A stretch of DNA of 43,560 nt. Source: Candidatus Methylomirabilis sp. (GTDB lineage Bacteria; Muiribacteriota; Ozemobacteria; Ozemobacterales; Ozemobacteraceae). The notes beneath the pieces are model-generated. The model saw only the letters and a list, made by a program, of their open reading frames with translations, was not told the origin of the DNA and searched no databases. The stretch spans positions 1-43,560 of the forward strand of contig DYKG01000030.1 of the NCBI GenBank assembly GCA_020722725.1. The letters are read 5' to 3'. This document shows, in pieces, positions 35,610-43,485 of this stretch. Position numbers and translations under genes: made by a program. Within the stretch, counting starts at the first letter, position 1. Each line of letters starts with the position of its first letter.

Positions 35610-36065
35610 TTACTTGCTTTTGCTTCTGACTGTTTCAGAATCACCGATTACAACCATGCCCTCGATGCAGTTGGCTTTCACTTCGATTTCACAGTTCGGA
35701 GTTCCGCTGAAGTTGAGTGGCGGTGCCAGAACTTCGATGTAATAGTGATTGTCATGATAAGGCGAAAACTGTGCTTTGTAAATCCAGGCATTGACCGAAT
35801 CACAGCCATCAACTTTCAGGTTGATTCTGAGAAATTTGAAAACCTCGCCGCCTTTAACGATCTTGAATGCAGGGTGCCAGGGCAGTGGTTCGGTGGTAAA
35901 GTCGGGGCTGATTATTACCAGCGGTTTTTCAAGAACGATGTTGATCGTTCCTTCTTTACATTCACCTACTTCAGGAAAAACTTCCCGGAAAAAAGGCATC
36001 TGTTCACGGACAGTGTTTTTAGATTCACCCAGGCCTTTCTGTATTTTGCCTTTGATGGCTGCCAT
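35610..36065 (-). CDS. Putative CTP-dependent riboflavin kinase-like (DUF120/RibK) protein
   Basis: 151 aa from ATG 36065. The order and wording recall archaeal CTP-dependent riboflavin kinase (EC 2.7.1.161). IKGKIQKGLGESKN (4-17) parallels the nucleotide loop G-x-GLGEG. FFREVFPEVGECKEGTINIVL (25-45) parallels the metal/nucleotide EGTLN block, with Thr40 and Asn42 kept. A late YHDNHYYIEVLAP (103-115) parallels the flavin-side H...IEIIAP strand. This comparison is from memory, so the kinase activity is inference. The start is fixed by GAGGAG six nt upstream; a longer frame to 36197 would begin inside a terminator hairpin. Confidence 0.5.
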   Translation of the reverse strand: MAAIKGKIQKGLGESKNTVREQMPFFREVFPEVGECKEGTINIVLEKPLVIISPDFTTEPLPWHPAFKIVKGGEVFKFLRINLKVDGCDSVNAWIYKAQFSPYHDNHYYIEVLAPPLNFSGTPNCEIEVKANCIEGMVVIGDSETVRSKSK

Positions 36066-36172
36066 GGTTTGCTCCTCAGGTAAAACTTCGTATTTTTTGT
36101 CTGATGATGCTTTCAAGATAGAACAGGTGGCTGATGAAAACAAGCAAAAAAGATTGCTCGATTGTGTAAAAA

Positions 36173-36207
36173 CAGAACGGGTTTGCATAAGATGCAAACC
36201 CGTTCTG
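36173..36207 (-). terminator. Rho-independent terminator of the lysine-rich protein gene (minus strand)
   Basis: A perfect 16-bp stem CAGAACGGGTTTGCAT (36173-36188) / ATGCAAACCCGTTCTG (36192-36207) with a 3-nt loop. On the minus strand it is followed by TTTTT. It begins 17 nt after the stop of the gene at 36225-36668. Confidence 0.92.
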
Positions 36208-36224
36208 TAAAACCTGTTTAATGT

Positions 36225-36668
36225 TTAGAAGTTTGGTAATACTGGATCCTGGGCTGGTGGAAGGGGCTGGCCGGTTACTGCACCGGCGTTGCTGCCTGCT
36301 GAGCTTGAACCACCAGAACTTCTTTTGCCTTGTTTGCTGACTTTGCGGAAATGGCTTTTGGTATGTCTTTTGTTACCTTTTTTGTAATGACCTTTAACCC
36401 AAGTCTTTTTTGCTTTTTTGCCGGTGATCTTCGATTTTGCCTTTACCGCGCTGTCCATGATGGCGTTAGTTAAATTGGCGCCGGCTTTAACAAAAGCACG
36501 TCTGGTTTTCTTAACACCCTTTTTGATGTTTCTTTTGATGGTGCGGGTAGTTTTCTTGAACCATGAAGCCTTTTTGCCTTTGGCGAAGACTTCGTTATTT
36601 TCACTGGTAGTAATGAAAAGTGCAAATGTAAGAAGAAGGACTGCGAGGATTCTATACGCTTTACTCAT
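36225..36668 (-). CDS. Small lysine-rich secreted protein
   Basis: 147 aa. A signal peptide (about 1-29, ending EVFAKG) is followed by an unusually basic mature part (KKASWFKKTTRTIKRNIKKG, KSKITGKKAKKTWVKGHYKK). It ends in a Ser/Gly/Ala/Pro linker-like tail (SSGGSSSAGSNAG, PLPPAQDP). No domain is recognised. The charge suggests binding to an anionic polymer such as LPS, nucleic acid or capsule outside the cytoplasm. GGAGG lies 9 nt before the ATG. It is monocistronic: a terminator follows, and an AT-rich TATAAT-containing region (36719-36724, minus strand) lies upstream. Confidence 0.75.
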   Translation of the reverse strand: MSKAYRILAVLLLTFALFITTSENNEVFAKGKKASWFKKTTRTIKRNIKKGVKKTRRAFVKAGANLTNAIMDSAVKAKSKITGKKAKKTWVKGHYKKGNKRHTKSHFRKVSKQGKRSSGGSSSAGSNAGAVTGQPLPPAQDPVLPNF

Positions 36669-36800
36669 AACTTATGGCCTCCAGCTGATTCTTGGTTTCG
36701 CTCACCTTGATGCTTATAATTATACGGAAAATTTCAAAACCCGGAAGATCCCTGGAAATATTTTTTTTGAACCGAAGAATAGCCCGGTGTGCTGGTTTTG

Positions 36801-37397
36801 TTAAATGGTGTTACATTCTTTAAGAAAATCTTTTAGTTTTTTTACCGCAAGCCCACGATGGCTGATCAGATTCTTTTCTTTAGTTGGCAGTTGAGCCACC
36901 GTACAGTCTCTTTCCGGCAGATAAAATATGGGGTCGTAGCCAAATCCGCCCTTGCCACTTTCTGCGGTGGCGATAGTCCCAGGAAGAATGCCTGCAAAAT
37001 TGTGGGCAGAGCCATTCTGATCCAGGTAGACGATTACGCAGCGAAAACGGGCGGTTCTTTTGGCAAATGGTATTTCAGCCAGCTCTTCAAGCAGCTTGTC
37101 GATGTTTTTCTGATGGTTTGCATCCGGGCCTGAATATCTGGCAGAATGAAGACCAGGGCGCCCGCCAAGGGCGTCTACCTCAAGGCCTGAATCGTCGGCA
37201 AAGACCGGCTCTTTGACGATCTCATGCAGAGCCCTGGCTTTCAGGGTGGCATTTTCAAGATAAGTCCGGCCGTTTTCTTCGACTTCAAAAGGGCTTTCAA
37301 GGTCTTTAAAGCTTTTCAGCTCAACCGAGGGCCCGAGAATTTCTGATATTTCTTCCAGCTTGTGGGCATTGGAAGTGGCGACCCAGATGGTTTTCAT
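36801..37397 (-). CDS. rdgB: XTP/dITP diphosphatase (RdgB/HAM1)
   Basis: 198 aa. House-cleaning pyrophosphatase that hydrolyses dITP, XTP and related non-canonical nucleotides. Family blocks are ATSNAHKLEEI (residues 7-17), VFADDSGLEVDALGGRPGLHSARYSG with the catalytic acidic pair, GKGGFGYDPIFYLPE, and the C-terminal SHRGLAVKKL. It overlaps rph by ATGA, the usual rph-rdgB pairing. Confidence 0.96.
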   Translation of the reverse strand: MKTIWVATSNAHKLEEISEILGPSVELKSFKDLESPFEVEENGRTYLENATLKARALHEIVKEPVFADDSGLEVDALGGRPGLHSARYSGPDANHQKNIDKLLEELAEIPFAKRTARFRCVIVYLDQNGSAHNFAGILPGTIATAESGKGGFGYDPIFYLPERDCTVAQLPTKEKNLISHRGLAVKKLKDFLKECNTI

Positions 37398-38125
37398 AGC
37401 TTTGCGATGGCTTGATCCTGAAGTTCAAATAGTTTTCTGATGCCATTTTCTCCCATGTCAAGCATCTGGTTGAGCTGCTGGCGAGTGAAGGTCGCTTCTT
37501 CGCCGGTTCCCTGTATTTCGATGAAACTGCCATCGCGGCACATAACCAGATTAAGATCGGTTTCGGCTTTTGAATCTTCCTTGTAATCAAGATCAAGGCA
37601 GGGTTTCCCATCCACCAGGCCGATACTTACGGCGGCAATTCTTTTGATGATCGGGTTTTCTGTAAGCTTGCCTTCCCGCATCAATTTTTTTACTGCCATT
37701 TCAAGGGCAACCATGGCTCCGGTGATTGATGCGGTTCGCGTGCCACCGTCAGCCTGGATTACATCGCAGTCGATCATCAGGGTGCGGGTTCCCAGTTTTT
37801 CAAGGTCAAGGGCGCAGCGCATCGATCTGCCGATCAGTCGTTGAATTTCGTAAACCCGGCCTTTAACCGAAGCTTTGCCGTAACCTGCCCGCTCGTTGCG
37901 AACCAGGCCGGCTGCCGGCATAAGGGCATACTCAGCGGTTATCCATCCCTGGGGTTTTTCCCGATTTTCGACAAATGGCGGAACTTTTTCTTCAACCTGA
38001 ACTGTACACAACACTCTGGTGTCACCAAAACTTATCAGAGCTGAACCGTGAGGGTACTTAACATAACCAGTCTCTATGGTTACCGATCTGAGTTGATTGT
38101 AGTCTCGTCCGTCGTGTCTTGCCAT
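37394..38125 (-). CDS. rph: Ribonuclease PH
   Basis: 243 aa. Phosphorolytic 3'-5' exoribonuclease that trims tRNA 3' ends. Diagnostic blocks are RHDGRDYNQLR at the N-terminus, GSALISFGDTRVLCTV, KGRVYEIQRLIGRSMR, and CDVIQADGGTRTASITGA with the phosphate-binding/catalytic Asp. AAGGAG precedes the ATG by about 9 nt. First gene of the rph-rdgB operon. Confidence 0.97.
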   Translation of the reverse strand: MARHDGRDYNQLRSVTIETGYVKYPHGSALISFGDTRVLCTVQVEEKVPPFVENREKPQGWITAEYALMPAAGLVRNERAGYGKASVKGRVYEIQRLIGRSMRCALDLEKLGTRTLMIDCDVIQADGGTRTASITGAMVALEMAVKKLMREGKLTENPIIKRIAAVSIGLVDGKPCLDLDYKEDSKAETDLNLVMCRDGSFIEIQGTGEEATFTRQQLNQMLDMGENGIRKLFELQDQAIAKL

Positions 38126-38163
38126 ATGCAGTCACTCCTTGAAGGCAGGCTTGATTTCTCGAC

Positions 38164-38192
38164 AGAATAACATCAAATGTTGCCAAGAGCAA
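38164..38192 (-). promoter_or_regulatory. Likely promoter of rph-rdgB (minus strand)
   Basis: On the minus strand TTGCTC (38192-38187), 17 bp, TATTCT (38169-38164), with TG one base before the -10 (extended -10). Leader of about 30 nt. Confidence 0.5.
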
Positions 38193-38204
38193 TTTTTGCT
38201 TAAC

Positions 38205-39611
38205 TTAGAGCACTTTTATCCAGGCCTGTCTGGTTTCTTCTGGTATTCTGGCGTTGCTCAGCAATTCACGGCAGAAGGTAACGGCAGAATTTGCGGCCGG
38301 TTCTTCGCCCTTGAGAAGCTGAAGGGGGATTTCCCAGTCGCCGGGAAAAACGATCCCTTCTTTAACCTGATGCTGAGTCAGACTTTTCTGATGATATCTG
38401 ATCAAAGTGTCCATGAACAGTATTCTTCCGGTGATGAGCTCGCCCTCACTATCGATCAGCGAGAGTATGTGGGTGTTGTGCAGTCCGGTGAACAGTGAGG
38501 TTTGTGAGCCTGGAGCGGCAAAGAAAGGTATTTCGATCGGGGCCGGCACTTTTTCGAGATATTGAGCCAGCAATCTTGGCGCAAGAAACTCTGAAAAGGC
38601 AGCGAGCTTGTCTGGAGCAATTTCCAGACTGCCGCCGCTGAATTGTTTTTCGATATAAACCGGGCAGAAAGATGCCGGCATCTGAAATTTTTCAAGGCTG
38701 AGGCTTCCTTTTACCATGGTTTTGGGCGAAAAAACAAGTTCCGGGCAATTCAAAATTGCTGCGCCATGAAGACTGAGATTCAATACGGGAATTTTCATTT
38801 CGGGCCTGTTTTCGGGGGTAAAAAAGGCTTCTTTTTCTTTGATCAGATAGCGGTGGTAGAGGCGCTTTTCTTCTCCAGCTATTTCGAAAAGAAGTTTTTC
38901 TTTTGCATCATCAGGCAGACGTGAGCACGAAAGAATCGTTTGCCCCAGCTTTAATGCGCGATATGAAGGAATTTTGAAAAAGGCGATGGCGTCGGGAGTC
39001 AGTCTGCCGAATGTTTTTCTGGCGCTTTCCTTTATCATTCCGGTTTTTATGCCAGCACTGTCTTGTTGCCAGCTGATGTAATAATCGAGGAAGTAAAACT
39101 CCTGCATTACATTCTCGCCAGACACCGTCTGCCAGAGAAAAATCTGAGTGTTATCTTCACCCTGAAACCAGCGCATTTTCAGCTCCGGGGTGTCGTTTCT
39201 CAGGCGGGCGGATTCGATTTCTCTTAGAGAAAAGCCAAGAATGCGGGGTTTGAGAAAATCCTTGAGTATGCGCGATTCGGTAACCGACATTCTTGAAAAA
39301 GAGCAGCCAACCAGATTGTTTTCAATGTTTCTTATGGTAAGTCGGTTATTGATCAGAATATTTTCCAGGAAAATGTCGCAGTCAATTTCCTGCCCCGTTT
39401 GCAGTGGTTCCTCATATTGGCTCAGATCAGCCCTCATTCCGCCATAGCTGAGGTTGAGAATTGGAAAAGGCCCGCTCTGGTTAATGAATAATCGACATTC
39501 TTTGAGATTCAGCCGTTGAAATCTGCGACGATCAGCAGTGGCAGCCGGAGTTGCAGCCTCTTTTTCAATAGTGCCTGAAAGCCAGTTAATCAAACGATAG
39601 AAATCAATCAT
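38205..39611 (-). CDS. PilZ-type c-di-GMP-binding protein with two PilZ-like motifs
   Basis: 468 aa. The N-terminal PilZ signature is complete: RRRFQR (28-33, RxxxR) and NLSYGG (53-58, NxSxxG), so c-di-GMP binding is expected. A second NLSLHG (278-283) has the NxSxxG part, but no clear RxxxR precedes it, so that copy may be degenerate. The stretch between (about 125-255) and the C-terminal 90 residues are unassigned. No membrane helix is seen. It is divergent from the CheW-like gene at 39979, hinting at a link between c-di-GMP and chemosensory signalling. Confidence 0.75.
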   Translation of the reverse strand: MIDFYRLINWLSGTIEKEAATPAATADRRRFQRLNLKECRLFINQSGPFPILNLSYGGMRADLSQYEEPLQTGQEIDCDIFLENILINNRLTIRNIENNLVGCSFSRMSVTESRILKDFLKPRILGFSLREIESARLRNDTPELKMRWFQGEDNTQIFLWQTVSGENVMQEFYFLDYYISWQQDSAGIKTGMIKESARKTFGRLTPDAIAFFKIPSYRALKLGQTILSCSRLPDDAKEKLLFEIAGEEKRLYHRYLIKEKEAFFTPENRPEMKIPVLNLSLHGAAILNCPELVFSPKTMVKGSLSLEKFQMPASFCPVYIEKQFSGGSLEIAPDKLAAFSEFLAPRLLAQYLEKVPAPIEIPFFAAPGSQTSLFTGLHNTHILSLIDSEGELITGRILFMDTLIRYHQKSLTQHQVKEGIVFPGDWEIPLQLLKGEEPAANSAVTFCRELLSNARIPEETRQAWIKVL

Positions 39612-39692
39612 TTTAACATCTCTATTCTTAAAACTTCTATATCATAACCATTCATTCAGCCTGCCGAACGCGCAACACACGCAAATGCTGAA

Positions 39693-39730
39693 CGCCTCAG
39701 GATTGCCTTAAGGCTCTATAGCCTGAGGCG
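39693..39730. repeat. REP-like palindromic element
   Basis: CGCCTCAGG (39693-39701) and CCTGAGGCG (39722-39730) are perfect inverted arms. The palindrome GCCTTAAGGC (39705-39714) lies inside, and ATGC/GCAT pairs lie just outside. It is in the 367-bp divergent gap between the PilZ gene and the CheW-like gene. Confidence 0.7.
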
Positions 39731-39823
39731 ATCATGCATTAACCACCGCCCGTGGCTTCGGCGCGACTCGTGAAATGCCATCGCTGGAAATAGTTGAATG
39801 AGCTTTTTATGGCTAAAATAATA

Positions 39824-39886
39824 ACTCTAAAAAAGTATTTTATCTAAAAGTTTTTTCTGGTAGTATCTACCATACTATTTTAGAGT
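39824..39886. repeat. Long inverted repeat with inner hairpin upstream of the CheW-like gene
   Basis: ACTCTAAAAAAGTAT (39824-39838) pairs with ATACTATTTTAGAGT (39872-39886) at 14 of 15 positions. Inside, GGTAG-TAT-CTACC forms a small hairpin. A TACTAT -10-like hexamer (39873-39878) overlaps the right arm, so this may be a promoter/operator region. Similar GACTCTAA / TTAGAGTC arms occur near 20549 and 20644. Confidence 0.65.
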
Positions 39887-39978
39887 CGCAGGTTCTGCTG
39901 AGCCGGGGCCTGTTGTTTCTAAACAAAGCCTGTCTGAGACGGCTTTCTGCTTTGAGAAAACTACTTGATGGAGTCACA

Positions 39979-40503
39979 ATGATGTCGCAGATTTTGCCGT
40001 TGATCAGACGCATAGCGGAGAATTCAAAGGTCAGAGACGGTGATGGCCGGCTTGAAAAATTTTTCCTTTTTAAATTTTCGGCAAAAACTTTTGCCGTTCC
40101 CGCAGTTGATGTAACCGAAGTCGTAATGCCCGGTTCGTTGATTCAGGTACCACAGCAGTCTGATCTGCTGACCGGCGTGGTTAACATTCGTGGCACTGTT
40201 GTGCCAGTTCTCAACCTTCGCGACCGAATAGGTCTGGACCGACAGTTTGAGATTTCTGAAGATTCACGTTTGATGGTCTTTAAGATTAAGCCCGGGTTGT
40301 ATCTGGCGGTAACCGCCGATAATATCGAATATCGTCTGAAAGAAGGAGTTCTGGCTTCGGTTCCACTCGAACTGGTCGGGTCTTCTGAAAAATCATTCAG
40401 AAATGCCATGATCGACGATGTAAGATACCATGTATTTATGATAGATCAGTGGTTGAGCAGTTCTGAGATTGAAATTCTGCAGAAAGTTGTGGAATCTTTC
40501 TAG
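39979..40503 (+). CDS. CheW-like coupling domain protein
   Basis: 174 aa. A 30-residue helical N-tail precedes a CheW domain (FFLFKFSAKTFAVPAVDVTEVV, TGVVNIRGTVVPVLNLRDRIGL, MVFKIKPGLYLAVTADNIEY). It would couple a receptor to CheA or act as a separate scaffold. It differs clearly from the operon CheW. Start ATG 39979 has GGAG (39970-39973) 5 nt upstream; ATG 39982 is also possible, while an open frame back to TTG 39913 runs into repeat sequence. The rubredoxin gene follows after 25 nt. Confidence 0.85.
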   Translation: MMSQILPLIRRIAENSKVRDGDGRLEKFFLFKFSAKTFAVPAVDVTEVVMPGSLIQVPQQSDLLTGVVNIRGTVVPVLNLRDRIGLDRQFEISEDSRLMVFKIKPGLYLAVTADNIEYRLKEGVLASVPLELVGSSEKSFRNAMIDDVRYHVFMIDQWLSSSEIEILQKVVESF

Positions 40504-40528
40504 TAAAAATTGATACAGGAGTTTGGTA

Positions 40529-40687
40529 ATGGAAAAATATGTTTGCTCTGTATGTGGTTATGAATATGATCCGGCAGCTGGTGATCCTGATCATGGCATA
40601 GCACCGGGAACCCCTTTTGACAAGCTTCCCGAAGACTGGGTTTGCCCGGCCTGTGGCGTTGGCAAGGATCAGTTCGAAAAAGCCTGA
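40529..40687 (+). CDS. Rubredoxin
   Basis: A 52-aa protein. Both iron-binding knuckles are present: Cys6-x2-Cys9-Gly ([11 protein letters not shown]) and Cys39-x2-Cys42-Gly ([13 protein letters not shown]). The [15 protein letters not shown] block, typical of the family, lies between. It carries single electrons in the cytoplasm, usually to peroxide- or superoxide-reducing enzymes or in anaerobic metabolism, which suggests an anaerobic or microaerobic lifestyle. AGGAG (40517-40521) lies 7 nt before the ATG. Its redox partner is not in the window. Confidence 0.97.
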   Translation: MEKYVCSVCGYEYDPAAGDPDHGIAPGTPFDKLPEDWVCPACGVGKDQFEKA

Positions 40688-40823
40688 TCGTTTCCATCGT
40701 GGTTTTTTAGGACTTGTTCCGGCTCGATTGGCCGACAGATTAACGGTTTAGTTGATGCCGGAACATTCTTTGATCGCATTTAGCGACACCCTTGGCCTGT
40801 TAAATTTTTTCATCAGGGATTTT

Positions 40824-41288
40824 ATGCCGAGAATTTTGTTTGGAGCAATTGCTGCTCTGGTTCTGTTTCTGATCTTCTTTCGACAGAACGAAGAAATAGA
40901 CCTGGAGAAAAAAATACCAGCCGAAACCATGGCGTCTTTTTTTAACGGTATGCAGACCCGCAGCGATGGAATTGCTTTTCGAATCGTGCGGACAGGTACA
41001 GGCCGCAATCCTCAGCCTACCGACCGTGTGCAGGTTCACTATCGTGGATTTTTCAAAGATGGGCGGGTTTTTGACAGTTCTTACCGTTTGAAAGAGCCGG
41101 CAATCATGCAGGTTAATCAGGTGATTCCCGGCTGGACCAGAATGCTGCTGGAAATGAAAGAGGGCGAGATTCGTGAAGTTTTTATTCCGGCGGATTTAGC
41201 TTACGGCAGTATGGGAGCGGGAAGGATAATTCCGCCTGACACCGACCTGTGCTTTCAAATTGAATACATAAAAATTTACAGCCGCTGA
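40824..41288 (+). CDS. Membrane-anchored FKBP-type peptidyl-prolyl isomerase
   Basis: 154 aa from ATG 40824. A signal anchor (PRILFGAIAALVLFLIFF) precedes the FKBP domain (about 52-154): RVQVHYRGFFKDGRVFDSSY, QVIPGWTRMLLEMKEGE, FIPADLAYGSMGAGRIIPPDTDLCFQIE. These cover the substrate pocket of the family (VHY, FDSS, VIPGW, YG). It folds proline-containing proteins in the periplasm. AGGGA precedes ATG 40824; the frame is open from ATG 40755, which would put 23 extra residues before the membrane helix and has no ribosome site. Confidence 0.9.
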   Translation: MPRILFGAIAALVLFLIFFRQNEEIDLEKKIPAETMASFFNGMQTRSDGIAFRIVRTGTGRNPQPTDRVQVHYRGFFKDGRVFDSSYRLKEPAIMQVNQVIPGWTRMLLEMKEGEIREVFIPADLAYGSMGAGRIIPPDTDLCFQIEYIKIYSR

Positions 41289-41313
41289 GTCTGTTTAATG
41301 GGCGGTTGGTGAG

Positions 41314-41372
41314 CCTGTTAAACCCTCGAAGCAGCTGGGATCAAAAACACTCAATGCGCTTTTGTATAGATC
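41314..41372. repeat. Intergenic repeat copy C (TCAATG-GCTTTT-TATAGA type)
   Basis: Second good copy of the element described at 20336-20396, sharing the TCGAAGC-GC-GGGAT, AAAACA-TCAATG-GC and TTTT-TATAGA blocks. It lies between the FKBP gene and the decayed phosphatase genes. Confidence 0.6.
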
Positions 41373-41409
41373 AGTAGAAAGATTTTTTGCGGGTTCAATT
41401 ACTTTTTGC

Positions 41410-41418
41410 TGCTATAAT
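41410..41418 (+). promoter_or_regulatory. Extended -10 promoter before the phosphatase pair
   Basis: TGCTATAAT (TG-N-TATAAT) with no good -35. Predicted start about 41425, upstream of TTG 41472, which has AAGGA about 10 nt before it. Confidence 0.5.
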
Positions 41419-41471
41419 TCGTAGTGTTATGACCTGAATTACTTAAACATCTCTTCAAGGAATCATCAGTT

Positions 41472-42446
41472 TTGTATCGTTTCTGGCTGCTGAAATGGTT
41501 GGCTTGTCTTACTTACGGGGTTATGCTGCCGGCATATCTTCTGTTTTTTCGCTGAACAGCCACTACGAGGTTGAACGCGAGCGTCAGCGCACGGTTCTTG
41601 TAGATGAAATGAATCGCCGGCTGGATCGCCCGGCAAGCTATTTTTCTGATGACAAATTTTTTCATGGCCTGTTTCAGGAAAACTTTTCCCGGGCTTGCAT
41701 GGCGGCTGATCCTGAATCTGCGGCAAAGCAGCTGATTGGCAGGTTAAAGAAACAATTTAATCATTCTTTGAAATTTATTTATTTCGATGCGAATGGAAAA
41801 ATAGACCGTCGGTTCACCGATGAAACAAGATTTTTCTACGTTATCAACGCTTTTTATGCAATTGTCAGCGACCTGACCAGGAGGCGAAATGAAGGCCAGC
41901 AGATTCGGGATTCCTGCTGCAATGATCATGGCTATGGCAAAGGCGGTTGTTGCGGTAAATCGCAATCTGGTCAACCGTCCTGCCGAGATGCTCGAACGCG
42001 CCAATTCGATTTTTCTTTATCTCAAATCCAGAGGCTGGCGCCGCATGATGACTGCACTAAGCCTTGAGATAGACAATGTTGGCGGTGAGCTGAAGTGTGC
42101 CAATGCCGGTCAGTGCTTTCCGGTCGTTGTGTCAGATCATGGGCTTGATTTGCGATATATTCGTGCAGTTGGCATGCCGTTGGGAAACGTTCTGAAAAAA
42201 GGCTACAATGAAACTTCAGACCGTTTGAATCCAGGAGAAACGCTTATTCTTTATACCGATGGAATCATCGAGGCTGCCGATTCCCACGGTAATGTTTTTG
42301 ATTTCGCCCGGTTCGAGGAACTTCTGAAAAACGCATGGAATGAAGATCTTGAAACCTACTGGCAGGGAATTATTGCGGCATATCGTGCCTGGTCGCCAAT
42401 GCAGGATGATGATGTGACATTTTTGATGGTAAGCTATGAAAGATAA
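41472..42446 (+). pseudogene. Decayed SpoIIE/RsbU-type PP2C phosphatase with membrane sensor (first copy)
   Basis: From TTG 41472 a membrane segment (YRFWLLKWLACLTYGVMLPA) runs into TGA at 41526. After a T6 run (near 41518) the next frame continues as SLNSHYEVERERQRTVLVDE and a sensor-like region to about 41880. One T lost from the run explains the shift. The sensor then ends abruptly. In a third frame from about 41889, the C-terminal half of a phosphatase domain follows: GIPAAMIMAMAKAVV, MMTALSLEIDNVGGELKCANAG, GETLILYTDGIIEAAD, QDDDVTFLMV. The second membrane helix, HAMP region and first part of the phosphatase are missing. The expected SGHG before IPAA reads SRFG. AGGAGG precedes ATG 41889, so the C-terminal piece could still be translated. 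Confidence 0.75.
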
Positions 42447-43485
42447 TAAAGTTCATCGCAGTGAAATCAAGTGGGGCGGCTGGATTAAATTTTTGTTTGT
42501 CGCCGTTTTTCTGCCGATTACGGCAGTCAGTGTTTCGCTTTTTCATGTTTCACGCCTGCAGAAGGAAGTTCGTCTGGCCCAGTTTTAGGTCGAAGCCTCT
42601 GAAGAACTTGAGAGATGCTTCAGGAATTTTTTGCAGCCACAGGCTATTTCTGGCAATGGGGCATGGGAAAAAATTATTTTCCGGCGCACATTAGAGTCCT
42701 TAAGCTTTTTGACCAGAATCTTGCCGATTACATATTTTTATATCTCTACAAGCCCAACCTGCTGCAATACGATTATATCGAGAGAATTATCACTTCGATC
42801 AACCGCAACAGTCTGGGAATGAAAATTTTCGCTTTAAACTATCAATTGACTTTTTCCATTCCTTTGGATGCAGTTTCCAGTGATTTCATAAGACAATTCG
42901 TGGTTGCCATGAGGAATAAAAGCGGCTCAGAGATAGAATATTGTGACTGGGAAAGAAAGAGGCACATGATGATCGGCCTGAAATGTCTGGCCCTGGACCG
43001 GGTCAGGCTGCTTGGCCTGTTTCCGGTAGAAGAAATTACCCGCAAGGCCGGTGAAAAATACCGCCTGTTTGTGGCATCCGGGTTGCTGAGCCTCCTTGTT
43101 GCTCTTTCCCTGGGATTGCTTGTTTCCCGTTATTTTCTTGCTCCGCTGGGGCAATTGCATTCCGGGGTTGAGGCACTTAAATCCCGGAATTTTGCCTATC
43201 GCCTGCCTGCCATGGGTCAGGACGAATTTGGCAATCTGGCTGAAATATTGAATTCGACCCTGGTTGATCTTGAAGAAATGCAGGTGGCTTCACAGGTAGA
43301 AGAAAAGATTTTTCCTGATTTGACGGCGAGCCAACAGGTTGGAAATTTTATTTTTGCCGGGAAAATTTTGTGAAAGCGTTTTACAGAGAATGCTTGAACA
43401 GGCAACTGATGGTAAAATAAATGATGATTTGACTGTGGTTGCCATCAGGCAAATTGAGCCGCTTTCTGATAATATTGCGCAGTAA
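42436..43485 (+). pseudogene. Decayed SpoIIE/RsbU-type phosphatase with membrane sensor (second copy)
   Basis: Begins at ATG 42436, overlapping the previous gene. An N-terminal helix (WIKFLFVAVFLPITAVSVSLF) is followed by an in-frame TAG at 42586 (probably from CAG). A one-base shift follows near 42612. The next frame carries the sensor, a second membrane helix (LFVASGLLSLLVALSLGLLVS), a HAMP-like segment (FLAPLGQLHSGVEALKSRNF) and the phosphatase lead-in MQVASQVEEKIFPDLTASQQ, and stops at TGA 43371. Most of the catalytic domain is absent. Only its C-terminal end is left in another frame (43372-43485: VLQRMLEQATDGKINDDLTVVAIR). At least three inactivating changes, so a pseudogene unless the assembly is faulty. 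Confidence 0.78.

Noticed and set aside
36066..36197. 44-residue N-terminal extension of the RibK-like protein
   Set aside because: The extension starts within the perfect terminator hairpin at 36173-36207 and has no ribosome site; GAGGAG before ATG 36065 decides.
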